Shown: positions 6,999 to 15,212 of the stretch, piece by piece | How the letters are laid out: every line of letters starts with the position of its first letter | How positions within the stretch are numbered: position 1 is the stretch's first letter | Source: UBA4742 sp002403895 | GTDB taxonomy: Bacteria > Actinomycetota > Acidimicrobiia > Acidimicrobiales > Acidimicrobilacustridaceae | Assembly (NCBI GenBank): GCA_036823295.1 | Contig: DAISGD010000039.1 | Location: 1 to 32,418 of the forward strand | Direction of reading: 5' to 3' | Length of the DNA: 32,418 nt | Position numbers and translations under genes: made by a program | Notes under the pieces: generated by a model | What the model was told of the DNA's origin: nothing | Seen by the model: the letters and a program-made list of their open reading frames with translations, nothing else | The model's database searches: none

Positions 6999-8587
6999 GA
7001 CTCTCTGGCACCGCCTCCGGCGGTTCCGGCTTCGCCGATTCGGGTGTCAGGAGGTGGTGCTGCTCCGGCTGGCGCTGACTCTCTGGCACCGCCGGCGGCG
7101 GTTCCGGCTTCGCCGATTCGGGTGTCAGGAGGTGGTGCTGCTCCGGCTGGCGCCTGCGCAGCCTGGAGTGCCTTGATCAGGTGGTCGTCGTCAGATGGGT
7201 CGACGGTGCGCAGGTCGAGGAGGGTGCGGCCGTCGTGGACGCGGGCGATGATCGGGGGGTCGGCCTGGCGGAGAGCGGCCGTGCAGTCGCCGTCGACGCC
7301 GAGCCCCACCGACGGGATCTTCACACCGGGCAGGGTCCCGCCGCCGGGCACCGAAGCGAGCTCTACCAGCTTTGCACCGCCNNNNNNNNNNNNNNNNNNN
7401 NNNNNNNNNNNNNNNNNNNNNNNNNNNNNNNNNNNNNNNNNNNNNNNNNNNNNNNNNNNNNNNNNNNNNNNNNNNNNNNNNGCACCGCCTGCGGCGGTTC
7501 CGGCTTCGCCGATTTGGGTGTCATCGGTTGGTGCTGCTCCGGCTGGCGCCTGCGCAGCGTTGAGAGCTGTCAGGATGCGCTCGGCGCGGAAGCGGAGCTC
7601 GTCGAGGGGAACGGTGGCCATGCGCCAGAAGGCGATGTCGTCGCCGTCGCGACGGAGGTAGGCCAGGGCCGTGTCCTGGATAGCGGCCAGCACCAGGCTG
7701 CCGGGTCGGAGGGTTCGAGCGAGCGGGTGGCGGCCGCAGGCGTCGACCAGTTCCCTGCGCCCGGCGATGATGCCGGCCTGCGGACCGCCGAGCAGCTTGT
7801 CCCCCGAGAAGATGACGAGGTCGGCGCCGGCCTCGAGAGTCTGGCGGGCGGCCGGCTCATCGCCCAGCCAGGTCGGGCGCGATGGCAGCCAGGGACAGGC
7901 GGCATCGAGCAGGCCCGATCCGATGTCGGCCACCACGGGCACGCCCATCCCGGACAACGCGCCGATGTCGACTTGTTCGGTAAAGCCGGTGATCCGGTAG
8001 TTCGATTGGTGCACCTTCATGACCAGGGCCACATCGGCGTTGGTGTCAGCGACGGCCCGGGCGAAGTCGGCCGGCCTGGTCCGGTTGGTGGTTCCCACCT
8101 CCACCAGCCGGGCTCCCGACTCGGCCATGACTTCCGGAACCCGGAAGCCTCCTCCGATCTCGACCAACTCGCCCCGTGACACCGCGACGCCCCGCCCGCG
8201 GGCCAGGGCGGCCAGGACCAGGAGTACGGCGGCGGCGCCGTTGTTGACCACCATGGCTCCCTCGGCGCCACAGGCGCGCGCTACCAGGTTGCCGGCATGA
8301 GCCTGGCGTGACCCTCGCTCCCCCGTGGTCAGATCCAGTTCCAGGTTGCGGTAGACGGCGGCGTGGTCTGCCGCCACCGGCGCCCTTCCGAGGTTGGTGT
8401 GCAACAGCACGCCGGTGGCATTGATCACCGGCTGGAGCAAGGCCCGCGCCAGCCGCTCGGCCTCGTCGCGCGCTCCGTCGGGGTCGCCCGCGGCGATGGC
8501 GGAGCGGGCCGCGTCGACCAACAGCGGGTGGGGGAGACCGGTGTCGGCCAGTGATCGGGCGAGGCGATCCACCGAGGGAGGGCGCAC
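6995..8587 (-). CDS. selA: L-seryl-tRNA(Sec) selenium transferase SelA, with in-frame repeat insertions
   Basis: A PLP enzyme converting Ser-tRNA(Sec) to Sec-tRNA(Sec). The N-terminal domain carries PVINATGVLLHTNLGRAP, and the PLP lysine is K264 in FSGDKLLGGPQAG. The C-terminal domain has PGGGTLPGVKIPSVG and ends naturally near RTVDPSDDDHLIKALQ. Two features are odd. First, 26-residue Ala/Gly/Pro-rich repeat units form a 50-55-residue C-terminal tail and also occupy an internal loop between RAERILTAL and KLVELASVPGGG. Second, a 100-N gap (7382-7481) falls in that internal loop, so true length is unknown. Normal SelA is about 430-470 residues. The GTG at 8587 has only a weak ribosome-binding site. 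The gene is translationally coupled to selB. Confidence 0.92.
   Translation of the reverse strand: MRPPSVDRLARSLADTGLPHPLLVDAARSAIAAGDPDGARDEAERLARALLQPVINATGVLLHTNLGRAPVAADHAAVYRNLELDLTTGERGSRQAHAGNLVARACGAEGAMVVNNGAAAVLLVLAALARGRGVAVSRGELVEIGGGFRVPEVMAESGARLVEVGTTNRTRPADFARAVADTNADVALVMKVHQSNYRITGFTEQVDIGALSGMGVPVVADIGSGLLDAACPWLPSRPTWLGDEPAARQTLEAGADLVIFSGDKLLGGPQAGIIAGRRELVDACGRHPLARTLRPGSLVLAAIQDTALAYLRRDGDDIAFWRMATVPLDELRFRAERILTALNAAQAPAGAAPTDDTQIGEAGTAAGGXXXXXXXXXXXXXXXXXXXXXXXXXXXXXXXXXXGGAKLVELASVPGGGTLPGVKIPSVGLGVDGDCTAALRQADPPIIARVHDGRTLLDLRTVDPSDDDHLIKALQAAQAPAGAAPPPDTRIGEAGTAAGGARESAPAGAAPPPDTRIGEAGTAGGGARES
6999..7154 (-). repeat. Two tandem 78-bp in-frame repeats at the 3' end of selA
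   Basis: Copy 1 spans 6999-7076 and copy 2 spans 7077-7154, nearly identical. Each encodes a 26-residue unit containing APAGAAPPPDTRIGEAG followed by TAAGG/TAGGG and ARES. The period is a multiple of three, so SelA stays open. The units contain GGC/GCC-rich local hairpins. Confidence 0.9.
7382..7481. other. Assembly gap (100 N) inside selA
   Basis: Exactly 100 Ns, a scaffold placeholder. A copy of the selA repeat abuts its right edge (7482 onward), so the assembly probably broke at a longer repeat array. Confidence 0.95.
7482..7557 (-). repeat. Third, diverged copy of the selA repeat
   Basis: This encodes APAGAAPTDDTQIGEAG followed by TAAGG, the same unit as at 6999-7154 with several substitutions. 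Like copy 2, it is preceded in the protein by Ala-Ala-Gln. It runs into the N gap, so further copies may be hidden there. Confidence 0.85.
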
Positions 8588-8661
8588 GCCGTCACACTAC
8601 GGCGACGCCAGCCGGCACTCCCGGCGGACGGCTCGAAGGCATCGCCGGTAGGCTGGTCCCC

Positions 8662-9180
8662 GTGCTTGTGGCGCTGGTGATGTTCGTCGTGTGGTCGATC
8701 ATCGAGTTGTTCGTGATGGTGCAGATCGCGAGCGAGATCGGGGTGCTGCCCACCATCCTGGCAGTGGTGGCCATGAGCGTGGCGGGCCTGTGGTTGATGA
8801 AGGTCGAAGGCCTGGGCGTCCTGCGCCGACTGACCGGCCAACTCGACCGTGGAGAACTCCCGACCGACGAGGTCGTGAACGGCGCCCTGATCGTGATCGG
8901 CGGGCTCCTCATGTTCATCCCCGGGTTCGTGACCGGCGCGGTGGGCCTGCTGTTGTTGTTGCCCCCCGTGCGGGCCCTCGTGCGCCCCATGGTGGTGGCT
9001 CGAGCCAAGCGGCGCCTCGACACCGGGCGCACCCGCTTCACCGTGTTCTCCGGTGGGTTCGGCGGCGGTTTCCCCTCGGCTGGGCGCGGTGGTCGGGTGT
9101 ACGACGCCGACTCGCACCTGGATCAATCCAGGTCCGACCCCGGGCCGGGCTCGACCGGCCGGCCGGAGCTGGGTTCATGA
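8662..9180 (+). CDS. FxsA family membrane protein
   Basis: A 172-residue inner-membrane protein. Helices lie at about residues 2-22 (VALVMFVVWSIIELFVMVQI), 26-46 (GVLPTILAVVAMSVAGLWLM) and 75-100 (ALIVIGGLLMFIPGFVTGAVGLLLLLPP), the last with the FxsA hallmark PGFxTGxxGxLLLLPP. A hydrophilic Gly/Ser-rich tail follows. In E. coli, FxsA affects exclusion of phage T7 by F plasmid; the general role is unknown. GTG at 8662 was chosen because the first helix starts right after it. The stop codon overlaps the ATG of the next gene (ATGA). Confidence 0.88.
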   Translation: MLVALVMFVVWSIIELFVMVQIASEIGVLPTILAVVAMSVAGLWLMKVEGLGVLRRLTGQLDRGELPTDEVVNGALIVIGGLLMFIPGFVTGAVGLLLLLPPVRALVRPMVVARAKRRLDTGRTRFTVFSGGFGGGFPSAGRGGRVYDADSHLDQSRSDPGPGSTGRPELGS

Positions 9181-10142
9181 CCGATGTCCCCGTGCGCGAC
9201 GCCGCCACGGTGATGTTGGTGCGTGACACCCCTGATCTGGGGGTCATCCCTGACGGGGAGAGCCGGCTCGAAGTCTTCATGCTGCGGCGCAACCTGAACT
9301 CTGACTTCGTGGGCGGGGCCTACGTTTTCCCCGGCGGCGGCGTCGATGACCACGACCGCCACGCCAACCTCGAGCCGCTCTGTCGAGGACGCAGCGACGC
9401 CCACGCCTCGGCCCAACTGGGCATCGACGGGGGTGGGCTCGCGTTCTGGGTGGCCGCCATTCGCGAGTCCTTCGAGGAAGCCGGTGTGCTGCTGGCCTAC
9501 GGACCGGACGGTGAGATCATGCGCCTCGACGAGCCGGACACCGTCGCCCGGTTTGTGGGCCATCGTCAGGCGGTCGACGGTGGCGAGCGACGCTTGGTCG
9601 AGGTCTGCATCGAAGAAGGGCTGCAGCTCGCCGTCGACTCGATGTATTACTTCTCCCACTGGATCACGCCGGAGGGCGCGCCGCGCCGCTACGACACGAG
9701 GTTCTTCGTGGCCCGGGCCCCGACCGCCCAGGTGCCGATTCACGACGACCACGAGGTCATCGCCAATCTGTGGGTGCGACCGGCCGATGCGCTGGCCCGC
9801 CACCGGGCAGGGGAGTTCGAGATGATCTTCCCTACCATCCGCTCCCTGATGGCACTCGAGCGCTTCGCCTCCGCCGGTGACCTGCTCGACGCGGCGGTGG
9901 CCATCGCCGAGGTGCCGACCATCGTGCCCCGCATCGTCGAGGACGAGGGCGGTCTGCGCATCGTCCTACCCGGCGACGACGGCTACGACGATCTGGTGTC
10001 GGCCAACCTGACCAGCGACATCCCGCTGACGGCGGTGGCCTCGGCGGTGGCCTCGTCTAGCGCTGAGTCTTCGCCTTCCGATCTGGCCGGTACGGCCCCG
10101 ACACCGGGAGGTGGACCGCATGCCCCGTCGCAAGCCTCCTGA
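9177..10142 (+). CDS. NUDIX hydrolase (NUDT19-like)
   Basis: A 321-residue NUDIX protein. The box is split: GGAYVFPGGGVDD (about residues 45-57) is separated by an insertion of about 35 residues from AIRESFEEAGVLL. This arrangement is typical of NUDT19/NUDT7-like enzymes, which hydrolyse CoA derivatives. The metal-binding REsxEEAG core is intact. The start overlaps fxsA by 4 bp, and the end overlaps the following MBL-fold gene by 23 bp, so the three form an operon. Substrate is not determinable from sequence; acyl-CoA or CoA diphosphates are the best family-based guess. Confidence 0.87.
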   Translation: MTDVPVRDAATVMLVRDTPDLGVIPDGESRLEVFMLRRNLNSDFVGGAYVFPGGGVDDHDRHANLEPLCRGRSDAHASAQLGIDGGGLAFWVAAIRESFEEAGVLLAYGPDGEIMRLDEPDTVARFVGHRQAVDGGERRLVEVCIEEGLQLAVDSMYYFSHWITPEGAPRRYDTRFFVARAPTAQVPIHDDHEVIANLWVRPADALARHRAGEFEMIFPTIRSLMALERFASAGDLLDAAVAIAEVPTIVPRIVEDEGGLRIVLPGDDGYDDLVSANLTSDIPLTAVASAVASSSAESSPSDLAGTAPTPGGGPHAPSQAS

Positions 10143-10992
10143 GGCCGTCGATCCGGGCGAAGAGCCGCCGGCGCCGCCGCCGCTGGTGCCGGGTGTGGCG
10201 CGAGCCCTCAGCCCGCTCGTGCGTCGCATCGTGGCCCCGAACCCCGGGCTGATGACGGGGCCGGGAACCAACACCTACCTGGTCGGCATTGATGAAATCG
10301 CGGTCATCGATCCCGGCCCCGACGCCGCCGAGCATCTCGACGCCATCGCCGGGTGTGGTGGCGACCGCATCCGCTGGATCGTGTGCACCCACACCCACCC
10401 CGACCACTCGCCGGGCGCCGCCGGGCTCAAGGCCCGCACCGGCGCCGAGGTCATGGCCTGGGATTCGCGCGATGGGCTCGAGGTGGACCAGAAGATCAAG
10501 GGCGGGTTCCGGATCGAGGCCACCGAGTTCCGCCTCCTGGCCGTCCACACGCCGGGGCACGCCTCGAACCATCTGTGCTTCCTGCTGGAAGAGGAGCACA
10601 TGCTCTTCTCCGGTGACCACATCATGCAGGGCTCGACGGTGGTCATCAGCCCGCCGGACGGCAACATGACCCAATACCTCGAGTCGTTGGCTGCGGTGCG
10701 GGCGATCCGACTGCGCTCGATCGCCCCCGGTCATGGCCATCTCATCGAAGACCCCAAGGCGGCCATCGATGACTACGTCGCCCACCGCCTGGCCCGTGAG
10801 CAGCAGATCCTCGCCCTGCTGGTGGAGGCGGGGACTTCCAAGATCGACGACTTGGTCGAGGTCATTTACGTCGACGTCAACCGCGAGCTGCACCCGGTGG
10901 CCAAGCGCACCGTCCACGCCCACCTGGTCAAATTGGCCAAGGAGGGCAAGGTCAAGGGCCGTTCGGTCGACGGCAAGTGGTCGGCCATCTGA
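10120..10992 (+). CDS. MBL-fold metallo-hydrolase, LACTB2-like
   Basis: A 290-residue metallo-beta-lactamase-fold protein. The metal motif THTHPDHS lies near residues 89-96, later ligands are in HTPGHASNHLCF, the SGDH aspartate and APGHGH, and a C-terminal winged-helix (BLACT_WH-type) occupies about residues 225-290. The order matches LACTB2-type enzymes, reported as endoribonucleases or thioester hydrolases. ATG at 10120 has GGAGG at 10107-10111 with an 8-nt spacer, inside the end of the NUDIX gene. Transcription probably continues from fxsA. Confidence 0.88.
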   Translation: MPRRKPPEAVDPGEEPPAPPPLVPGVARALSPLVRRIVAPNPGLMTGPGTNTYLVGIDEIAVIDPGPDAAEHLDAIAGCGGDRIRWIVCTHTHPDHSPGAAGLKARTGAEVMAWDSRDGLEVDQKIKGGFRIEATEFRLLAVHTPGHASNHLCFLLEEEHMLFSGDHIMQGSTVVISPPDGNMTQYLESLAAVRAIRLRSIAPGHGHLIEDPKAAIDDYVAHRLAREQQILALLVEAGTSKIDDLVEVIYVDVNRELHPVAKRTVHAHLVKLAKEGKVKGRSVDGKWSAI

Positions 10993-11066
10993 GGCTCGCG
11001 ATAGCGTCGCACCCACACGTCGGGCCGATCGGTCCGGACGCTGACCGATCCAGGGGGATGCGGCAC

Positions 11067-12581
11067 ATGGCCGAGTTCAAGCTGTTCATCAACGGTAAGT
11101 TCTGCGACGCAGAGTCGGGCGAGATGTTCGAGACGTACAACCCGGGCACCGGTGAGAAGATCACCGATGTGCCCAAGGCGGGCAAACAAGACGCCATCAA
11201 GGCCATCACCGCCGCCCGCAAGGCGTTCGACGAGGGCCCGTGGCCGAAGATGAGCGGTGCCGAGCGCGGTGCCAAGCTGCGTGAGATCGCCGGTGCCATC
11301 GAGGCCAACGCCGCCGAGCTGGCCGAACTCGAAGCCCGCGACGGCGGTGGCACGATCCGCAAGGCCATGCTGGCTGACATCCCCGGGGCGCAGGGCGCCT
11401 TCGAGTGGTTCGCCCACTGCGCCGAGACCGAGCCCGACCGGGTCGATCTCGAGGGCTCGCCGTTCCCCGAGTCCACCAACTACGTCCGCTATGAGCCCCT
11501 GGGCGTGACCACCGGCATCGTGCCGTGGAACTTCCCGTTGCTCATGGCCGCCTGGAAGATCGCGCCGTCGATCGCCGCCGGCAACTGCTCAGTGCTCAAG
11601 CCGGCGTCGTTCACGTCGCTCACCGCCCTCAAGTTGGCCGAGCTGATCGCCGAGCTGGATCTGCCGCCGGGTGTGGTCAACGTCCTCAGCGGCCCCGGGG
11701 GGACCCTGGGCGAGGAGCTGGCCTCCAACATGATGGTCGACAAGACCGCATTCACCGGCTCGACCGAGGTCGGCCGTCGGATCATGCAGCTGGCGTCGGG
11801 CAACGTGAAGTCGGTGACGCTGGAGCTGGGCGGCAAGTCGGCCAACATCGTCCTCGACGACGCCGACCTGGACCAGGCTGCCGCCGCGGTGTTGTGGGGC
11901 ACCTTCCTGCACGGTGGTCAGGTGTGCGAGTCCGGCACCCGGGCGCTGGTGCAGCGGGGGATCTACGACGAGTTCGTGAGCCTGTTGGCCGACCGCGCCG
12001 GCAAGATCGTGTTGGGCGACCAGCTCGACATGGGCACGGATCTCGGCCCGCTCGTGAGTCGCAGCCAGGTCGAGACGGTGGAGCGCTACGTGGCCATCGG
12101 CAACGAGGAGGTCGGCGCGCCGATCACCGGTGGAGCCAAGCCCGAGGGACTGCCCGCCGGTCTCGACCGCGATGCCTTCTTCCAGCCGACGATCTTCACC
12201 GATGTGCCCAACTCAGCCAAGATCGCTCAAGAGGAGATCTTCGGTCCGGTGCTGTGCGTGATCCCCTTCGATTCCGACGAGGAGGCTGTGGCCATCGCCA
12301 ACGACTCCATCTACGGGCTCGGTGGTGGGGTGCAGTCGGGCAACCTGGAGCGAGCCGAGAAGGTCGCCGCCGGGATGCGTACGGGCACGGTGTGGATCAA
12401 CGACTACCACATGATCGATCCCAAGCGTCCCTTCGGTGGCTACAAGCAGTCGGGCATCGGGCGCGAGCTCGGCACGCAGGGGTATGCGATCTACCGCCAG
12501 GCCAAGCACGTGCACATCAACCCCGAGGCGTCCGGGCGCGACAACCACTTCCACTACGCGGTGCTCAGCGGCAACATCTGA
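11067..12581 (+). CDS. Aldehyde dehydrogenase (NAD(P)-dependent)
   Basis: A 504-residue ALDH superfamily enzyme oxidising an aldehyde to the acid. Visible motifs are the PWNFPLLMAAWKIAPSIAAGN NAD-binding segment, FTGSTEVGRRIMQLA, general-base Glu253 in LELGGKSANIVLDDADLD, and catalytic Cys287 in HGGQVCESGTRAL. The usual Gly after the Gln (GQxC) is Val here. ATG at 11067 has AGGGGG 10 bases upstream; ATG at 11058 has no room for a ribosome-binding site. The gene is convergent with the next, with only 4 bp between stop codons. Substrate is unknown. Confidence 0.92.
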   Translation: MAEFKLFINGKFCDAESGEMFETYNPGTGEKITDVPKAGKQDAIKAITAARKAFDEGPWPKMSGAERGAKLREIAGAIEANAAELAELEARDGGGTIRKAMLADIPGAQGAFEWFAHCAETEPDRVDLEGSPFPESTNYVRYEPLGVTTGIVPWNFPLLMAAWKIAPSIAAGNCSVLKPASFTSLTALKLAELIAELDLPPGVVNVLSGPGGTLGEELASNMMVDKTAFTGSTEVGRRIMQLASGNVKSVTLELGGKSANIVLDDADLDQAAAAVLWGTFLHGGQVCESGTRALVQRGIYDEFVSLLADRAGKIVLGDQLDMGTDLGPLVSRSQVETVERYVAIGNEEVGAPITGGAKPEGLPAGLDRDAFFQPTIFTDVPNSAKIAQEEIFGPVLCVIPFDSDEEAVAIANDSIYGLGGGVQSGNLERAEKVAAGMRTGTVWINDYHMIDPKRPFGGYKQSGIGRELGTQGYAIYRQAKHVHINPEASGRDNHFHYAVLSGNI

Positions 12582-12585
12582 GCGG

Positions 12586-13677
12586 TCAGGGGACGAGGTA
12601 GAGGAGGTAGCCGGCCTCTTCGCGGCGCTCGGCGTCGCCCAGGTAGCGCAGGTGCTCGAGGTGGGCGTAGGTTTCGCTCTCGGCCATGTGGCTCCATGAG
12701 CGCTCCCGGAACAGGTCCTGCATGAGCTGGTTGACGGTGGCCCAGCCGCGGCGCTCCGAGGCCTGGCGCAACAGCTCCAACCGCTCGGCGTGGTGTTGCT
12801 TGATGGCGTCGACCCGGCCCGCCAGGTCGTGGAAGGGATGGCCGTGGGCGGGGAGCACGGTGGTCACGCCCTCAAAGGTGGCGACGCGGTCGAGTGAGTT
12901 CAGGTAGGCCTTGAGCGGGTCACCCTCGATCAGCCCCGAGATGTGGGGGGTGATGGTGGGCAGCACATGGTCGCCCGACAGCAGCACTCCTTCTTCGGGG
13001 TCGAACAGGCACAGGTGGTCGTTGGTGTGGCCCGGGGTGTAGACGCCCACCCACTCGCGCCCGGCCAGCGTGATGCGGTCGGCATCGTCGAGGTGCACGC
13101 TCGGGTGGGGCGGCCGGAACCAGCTGAACATCTGCCGGCGGTGGGCCATGATGGTCTCTCGCTCATCGCCCTTCAGCCGTCCACTCTCACCACCCCACGG
13201 CGACGGCAGGGCGAAGCGGTCCATGAGCCGCTCCTCGTCCTCCTCGGCGGGGTCGAGCGGTTCGAGCGCCGATGAGCGTTTGTGCTCCAGTTCGCGTTCG
13301 TCGCCGTCGTCTTTCGGATCCCACCAGGTGCGGAAGAAGCTGGAGGCCACGATTTCGGCCCCCGACTCCTCGGCCAGCATGCCGGCACCGCCGAAGTGGT
13401 CGGGGTGGGAGTGGGTCACGATGACGTGGTGGACCCGCTTCATGGGGATGCCGGCCGCGTCCATGCGGCTCAACAGGGCCTTCCACGCGTCCTCGCCGGG
13501 CAGTCCCGGATCGACCAGGGCGAAGCCGTCGCCGTCCTCGAGCGCGTAGGTGTTCACGTGACCCAGGCCGGGTAGCGAGATCGGGAGTTGCAGGCGCAGG
13601 ATGCCAGGTGCCACCTCGGTGATCTCGCTCGAGGCGTCCTCTTGTTCTTGTTTGGGCAGGCGGACGACGTCGGACAT
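12586..13677 (-). CDS. MBL-fold metallo-hydrolase, second copy
   Basis: A 363-residue MBL-fold enzyme with VTHSHPDHFGG (about residues 86-96), YTPGHTNDHLCLFDPEEGVLLSGDH split across the fold, LPAHGHPF, and a C-terminal winged-helix-like region. Compared with the 290-residue paralog it has an insertion of about 60 acidic and charged residues (DPKDDGDERELEHKRSSAL onward) after the first metal motif. ATG at 13677 is preferred; GTG at 13686 is also possible. A TTGACC/GGTCAA inverted repeat lies 15 bp upstream and may be an operator. It follows the GNAT gene on the same strand. Confidence 0.87.
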   Translation of the reverse strand: MSDVVRLPKQEQEDASSEITEVAPGILRLQLPISLPGLGHVNTYALEDGDGFALVDPGLPGEDAWKALLSRMDAAGIPMKRVHHVIVTHSHPDHFGGAGMLAEESGAEIVASSFFRTWWDPKDDGDERELEHKRSSALEPLDPAEEDEERLMDRFALPSPWGGESGRLKGDERETIMAHRRQMFSWFRPPHPSVHLDDADRITLAGREWVGVYTPGHTNDHLCLFDPEEGVLLSGDHVLPTITPHISGLIEGDPLKAYLNSLDRVATFEGVTTVLPAHGHPFHDLAGRVDAIKQHHAERLELLRQASERRGWATVNQLMQDLFRERSWSHMAESETYAHLEHLRYLGDAERREEAGYLLYLVP

Positions 13678-13691
13678 GCCGGCCACCCTAA

Positions 13692-13709
13692 CTTGACCAT
13701 CCGGTCAAG
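13692..13709. promoter_or_regulatory. Inverted repeat upstream of the MBL gene, possible operator
   Basis: CTTGACC and GGTCAAG face each other across a 4-bp spacer, just upstream of the MBL gene on the minus strand. Such symmetric TTGACCnnnnGGTCAA sites resemble TetR-family operators in actinobacteria. No TetR gene is adjacent, so the regulator is unknown. Confidence 0.4.
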
Positions 13710-13724
13710 CAAACCCGGAACTGC

Positions 13725-14543
13725 TCACTCCCGGCTGGCCGGGGGCATCTCGAGGTCCCACAGGCGTTCCACGAACAGCGGCCGGAAGCCGAGCCGGGCG
13801 TAGAGCCGTTTGGGCCAATCGCCGGGGTCCGAGCCGATGCCGACCTCACGCGCCCCGCGGGCTCGGGCGTTGGCCACGCAGTGGCGGATGAGGGCGATGG
13901 CGATGCCGCGGCCGCGCGCCTCGGGGGCCACGAACAGGTCCTCGACCAGGCCCATGCCGTCGATCCCGGGCATGGCCGAGAACATGCCCACATCCTCGTC
14001 GTCGAGCGACGCCAGGAACGGCTGGGTCTCGGGCGTCTTGCGCCGGCGGTGCCCGACGATGGCCGCAGTCAGCGATTCGTCCCACGGGTCACGGCTTTCC
14101 TTGACCGCCTCTTCGAGGTGGTCAAGGCGGGTGAGGCGGACCATGGCCGCCCAGTCATCGTCTCCGTCGACGGCCCGGATGGTGACGCCGGTTGGCACCG
14201 GTCGGTCGTCGCTCAGCGCCCCCGACAGCACATGCTGGAGCACCGGCGTCACCTCCCACCCGTCGAGGGCCAGGCGGGCCTCGAACGAGTGCGGCGTGTC
14301 GCCATCGACGGCCACCCGCCGGTGGGGGAGGTCGGCGTACACCTCCTCGGCCCAGGCCAGCACGCTGTCGATCTCGTCGGGATCGGCGGCCCGCACCGCC
14401 CGGATCTGGTTGGCGTCCCACACCGTCGCCCGCTCCGGATCGACCGAGCCGATGGCGAGCGGGCTCAGCCGCGGCTCCTGGCCCAGCAGGTGATAGTGGG
14501 TCAGGGTCGCATCGACCCGTCGGCGGAGCACGTCAGCGGCCAC
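13725..14543 (-). CDS. GNAT-family N-acetyltransferase
   Basis: A 272-residue protein with a C-terminal GNAT domain. The acetyl-CoA-binding motif A is VEDLFVAPEARGRGIAIALI (about residues 200-220), followed by ARARGAREVGIGSD and a closing strand KRLYARLGFRP. The N-terminal half (about 1-110) looks like a second, degenerate GNAT fold without a clear motif A. It starts with GTG 9 bp downstream of the oligoribonuclease stop, so the two are probably co-transcribed. Substrate is unknown. Confidence 0.85.
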   Translation of the reverse strand: MAADVLRRRVDATLTHYHLLGQEPRLSPLAIGSVDPERATVWDANQIRAVRAADPDEIDSVLAWAEEVYADLPHRRVAVDGDTPHSFEARLALDGWEVTPVLQHVLSGALSDDRPVPTGVTIRAVDGDDDWAAMVRLTRLDHLEEAVKESRDPWDESLTAAIVGHRRRKTPETQPFLASLDDEDVGMFSAMPGIDGMGLVEDLFVAPEARGRGIAIALIRHCVANARARGAREVGIGSDPGDWPKRLYARLGFRPLFVERLWDLEMPPASRE

Positions 14544-14552
14544 GGCCCTAGC

Positions 14553-15107
14553 TCAGGGCGTGGGCGTGGGCGGAGCGGGGATGAGGAAGCTCTCGCGGTA
14601 GTAGCGCAGCTCCTCGACGCTCTCCCGGATGTCGTCGAGCGCCCGGTGGCCCTCGGCCTTCTCCGGGGCACCGGCGAGGATGGTCGGGTTCCAGCGTTTG
14701 GCCAGTTCCTTGAGGGTGGACACGTCGACGGAGCGGTAGTGCAGGTACTCCTCGATCTCAGGCAGGTACGTAGCCAGGAACCGACGATCAGTCCCGATGG
14801 AGTTGCCGCAGAGGGGCACCGAGCGGGCCGCCGGGATGTGCTCACGCAGGAACGCCAGGGTCTGGGCGCCGGCATCGTCCAGCGTGATCGTCGAGGAACT
14901 GATCTGGTCGAGCAGGCCACTCTTGGTGTGCATGGTCACCACCACGTCGCCCATCTCGGCCAACTCCGCATCGGTGGCGTGGATCACGAGGTCCGGGCCC
15001 TCGGCCACCAGGTTGAGCTCGTCGTCGGTGATGAGGGTGGCGATCTCCACGATCACGTGGCGGGTCGGGTCCAGCCCCGTCATCTCCAGATCCATCCAGG
15101 CGAGCAT
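14553..15107 (-). CDS. orn: Oligoribonuclease (Orn), 3'-5' exoribonuclease
   Basis: A 184-residue DEDDh exonuclease that degrades 2-5-nt RNAs, including pGpG. The first acidic pair lies in WMDLEMTGLDP at the N terminus. The remaining motifs are in GNSIGTDRRFLATYLPEIE and RSVDVSTLKELAKRW, ending with the HRALDDIRES His-Asp motif. Length matches the family (about 180-200). I chose ATG at 15107, which places the DLEMTG motif as in E. coli Orn; GTG at 15128 is an alternative. It is divergent from dut. Confidence 0.95.
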   Translation of the reverse strand: MLAWMDLEMTGLDPTRHVIVEIATLITDDELNLVAEGPDLVIHATDAELAEMGDVVVTMHTKSGLLDQISSSTITLDDAGAQTLAFLREHIPAARSVPLCGNSIGTDRRFLATYLPEIEEYLHYRSVDVSTLKELAKRWNPTILAGAPEKAEGHRALDDIRESVEELRYYRESFLIPAPPTPTP

Positions 15108-15212
15108 CCCGGCGATGCTAGACCGCACCCTCTACAGCAGCGGGGAGCTGGTAGGACCCGTCGCCGCCCCAACCCCCACCGGGCCGGTCGGTTCGGGGGT
15201 AGGTTCTCGCCG

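Noticed and set aside
6321..7661. Long open plus-strand frame opposite selA and selB
   Set aside because: Antisense shadow of selAB; its apparent repeats are the reverse strand of the selA repeats.
13881..15212. Open frame extending upstream of dut over the GNAT and orn genes
   Set aside because: Only the part from 15213 is dUTPase; the rest is antisense to two firm genes.
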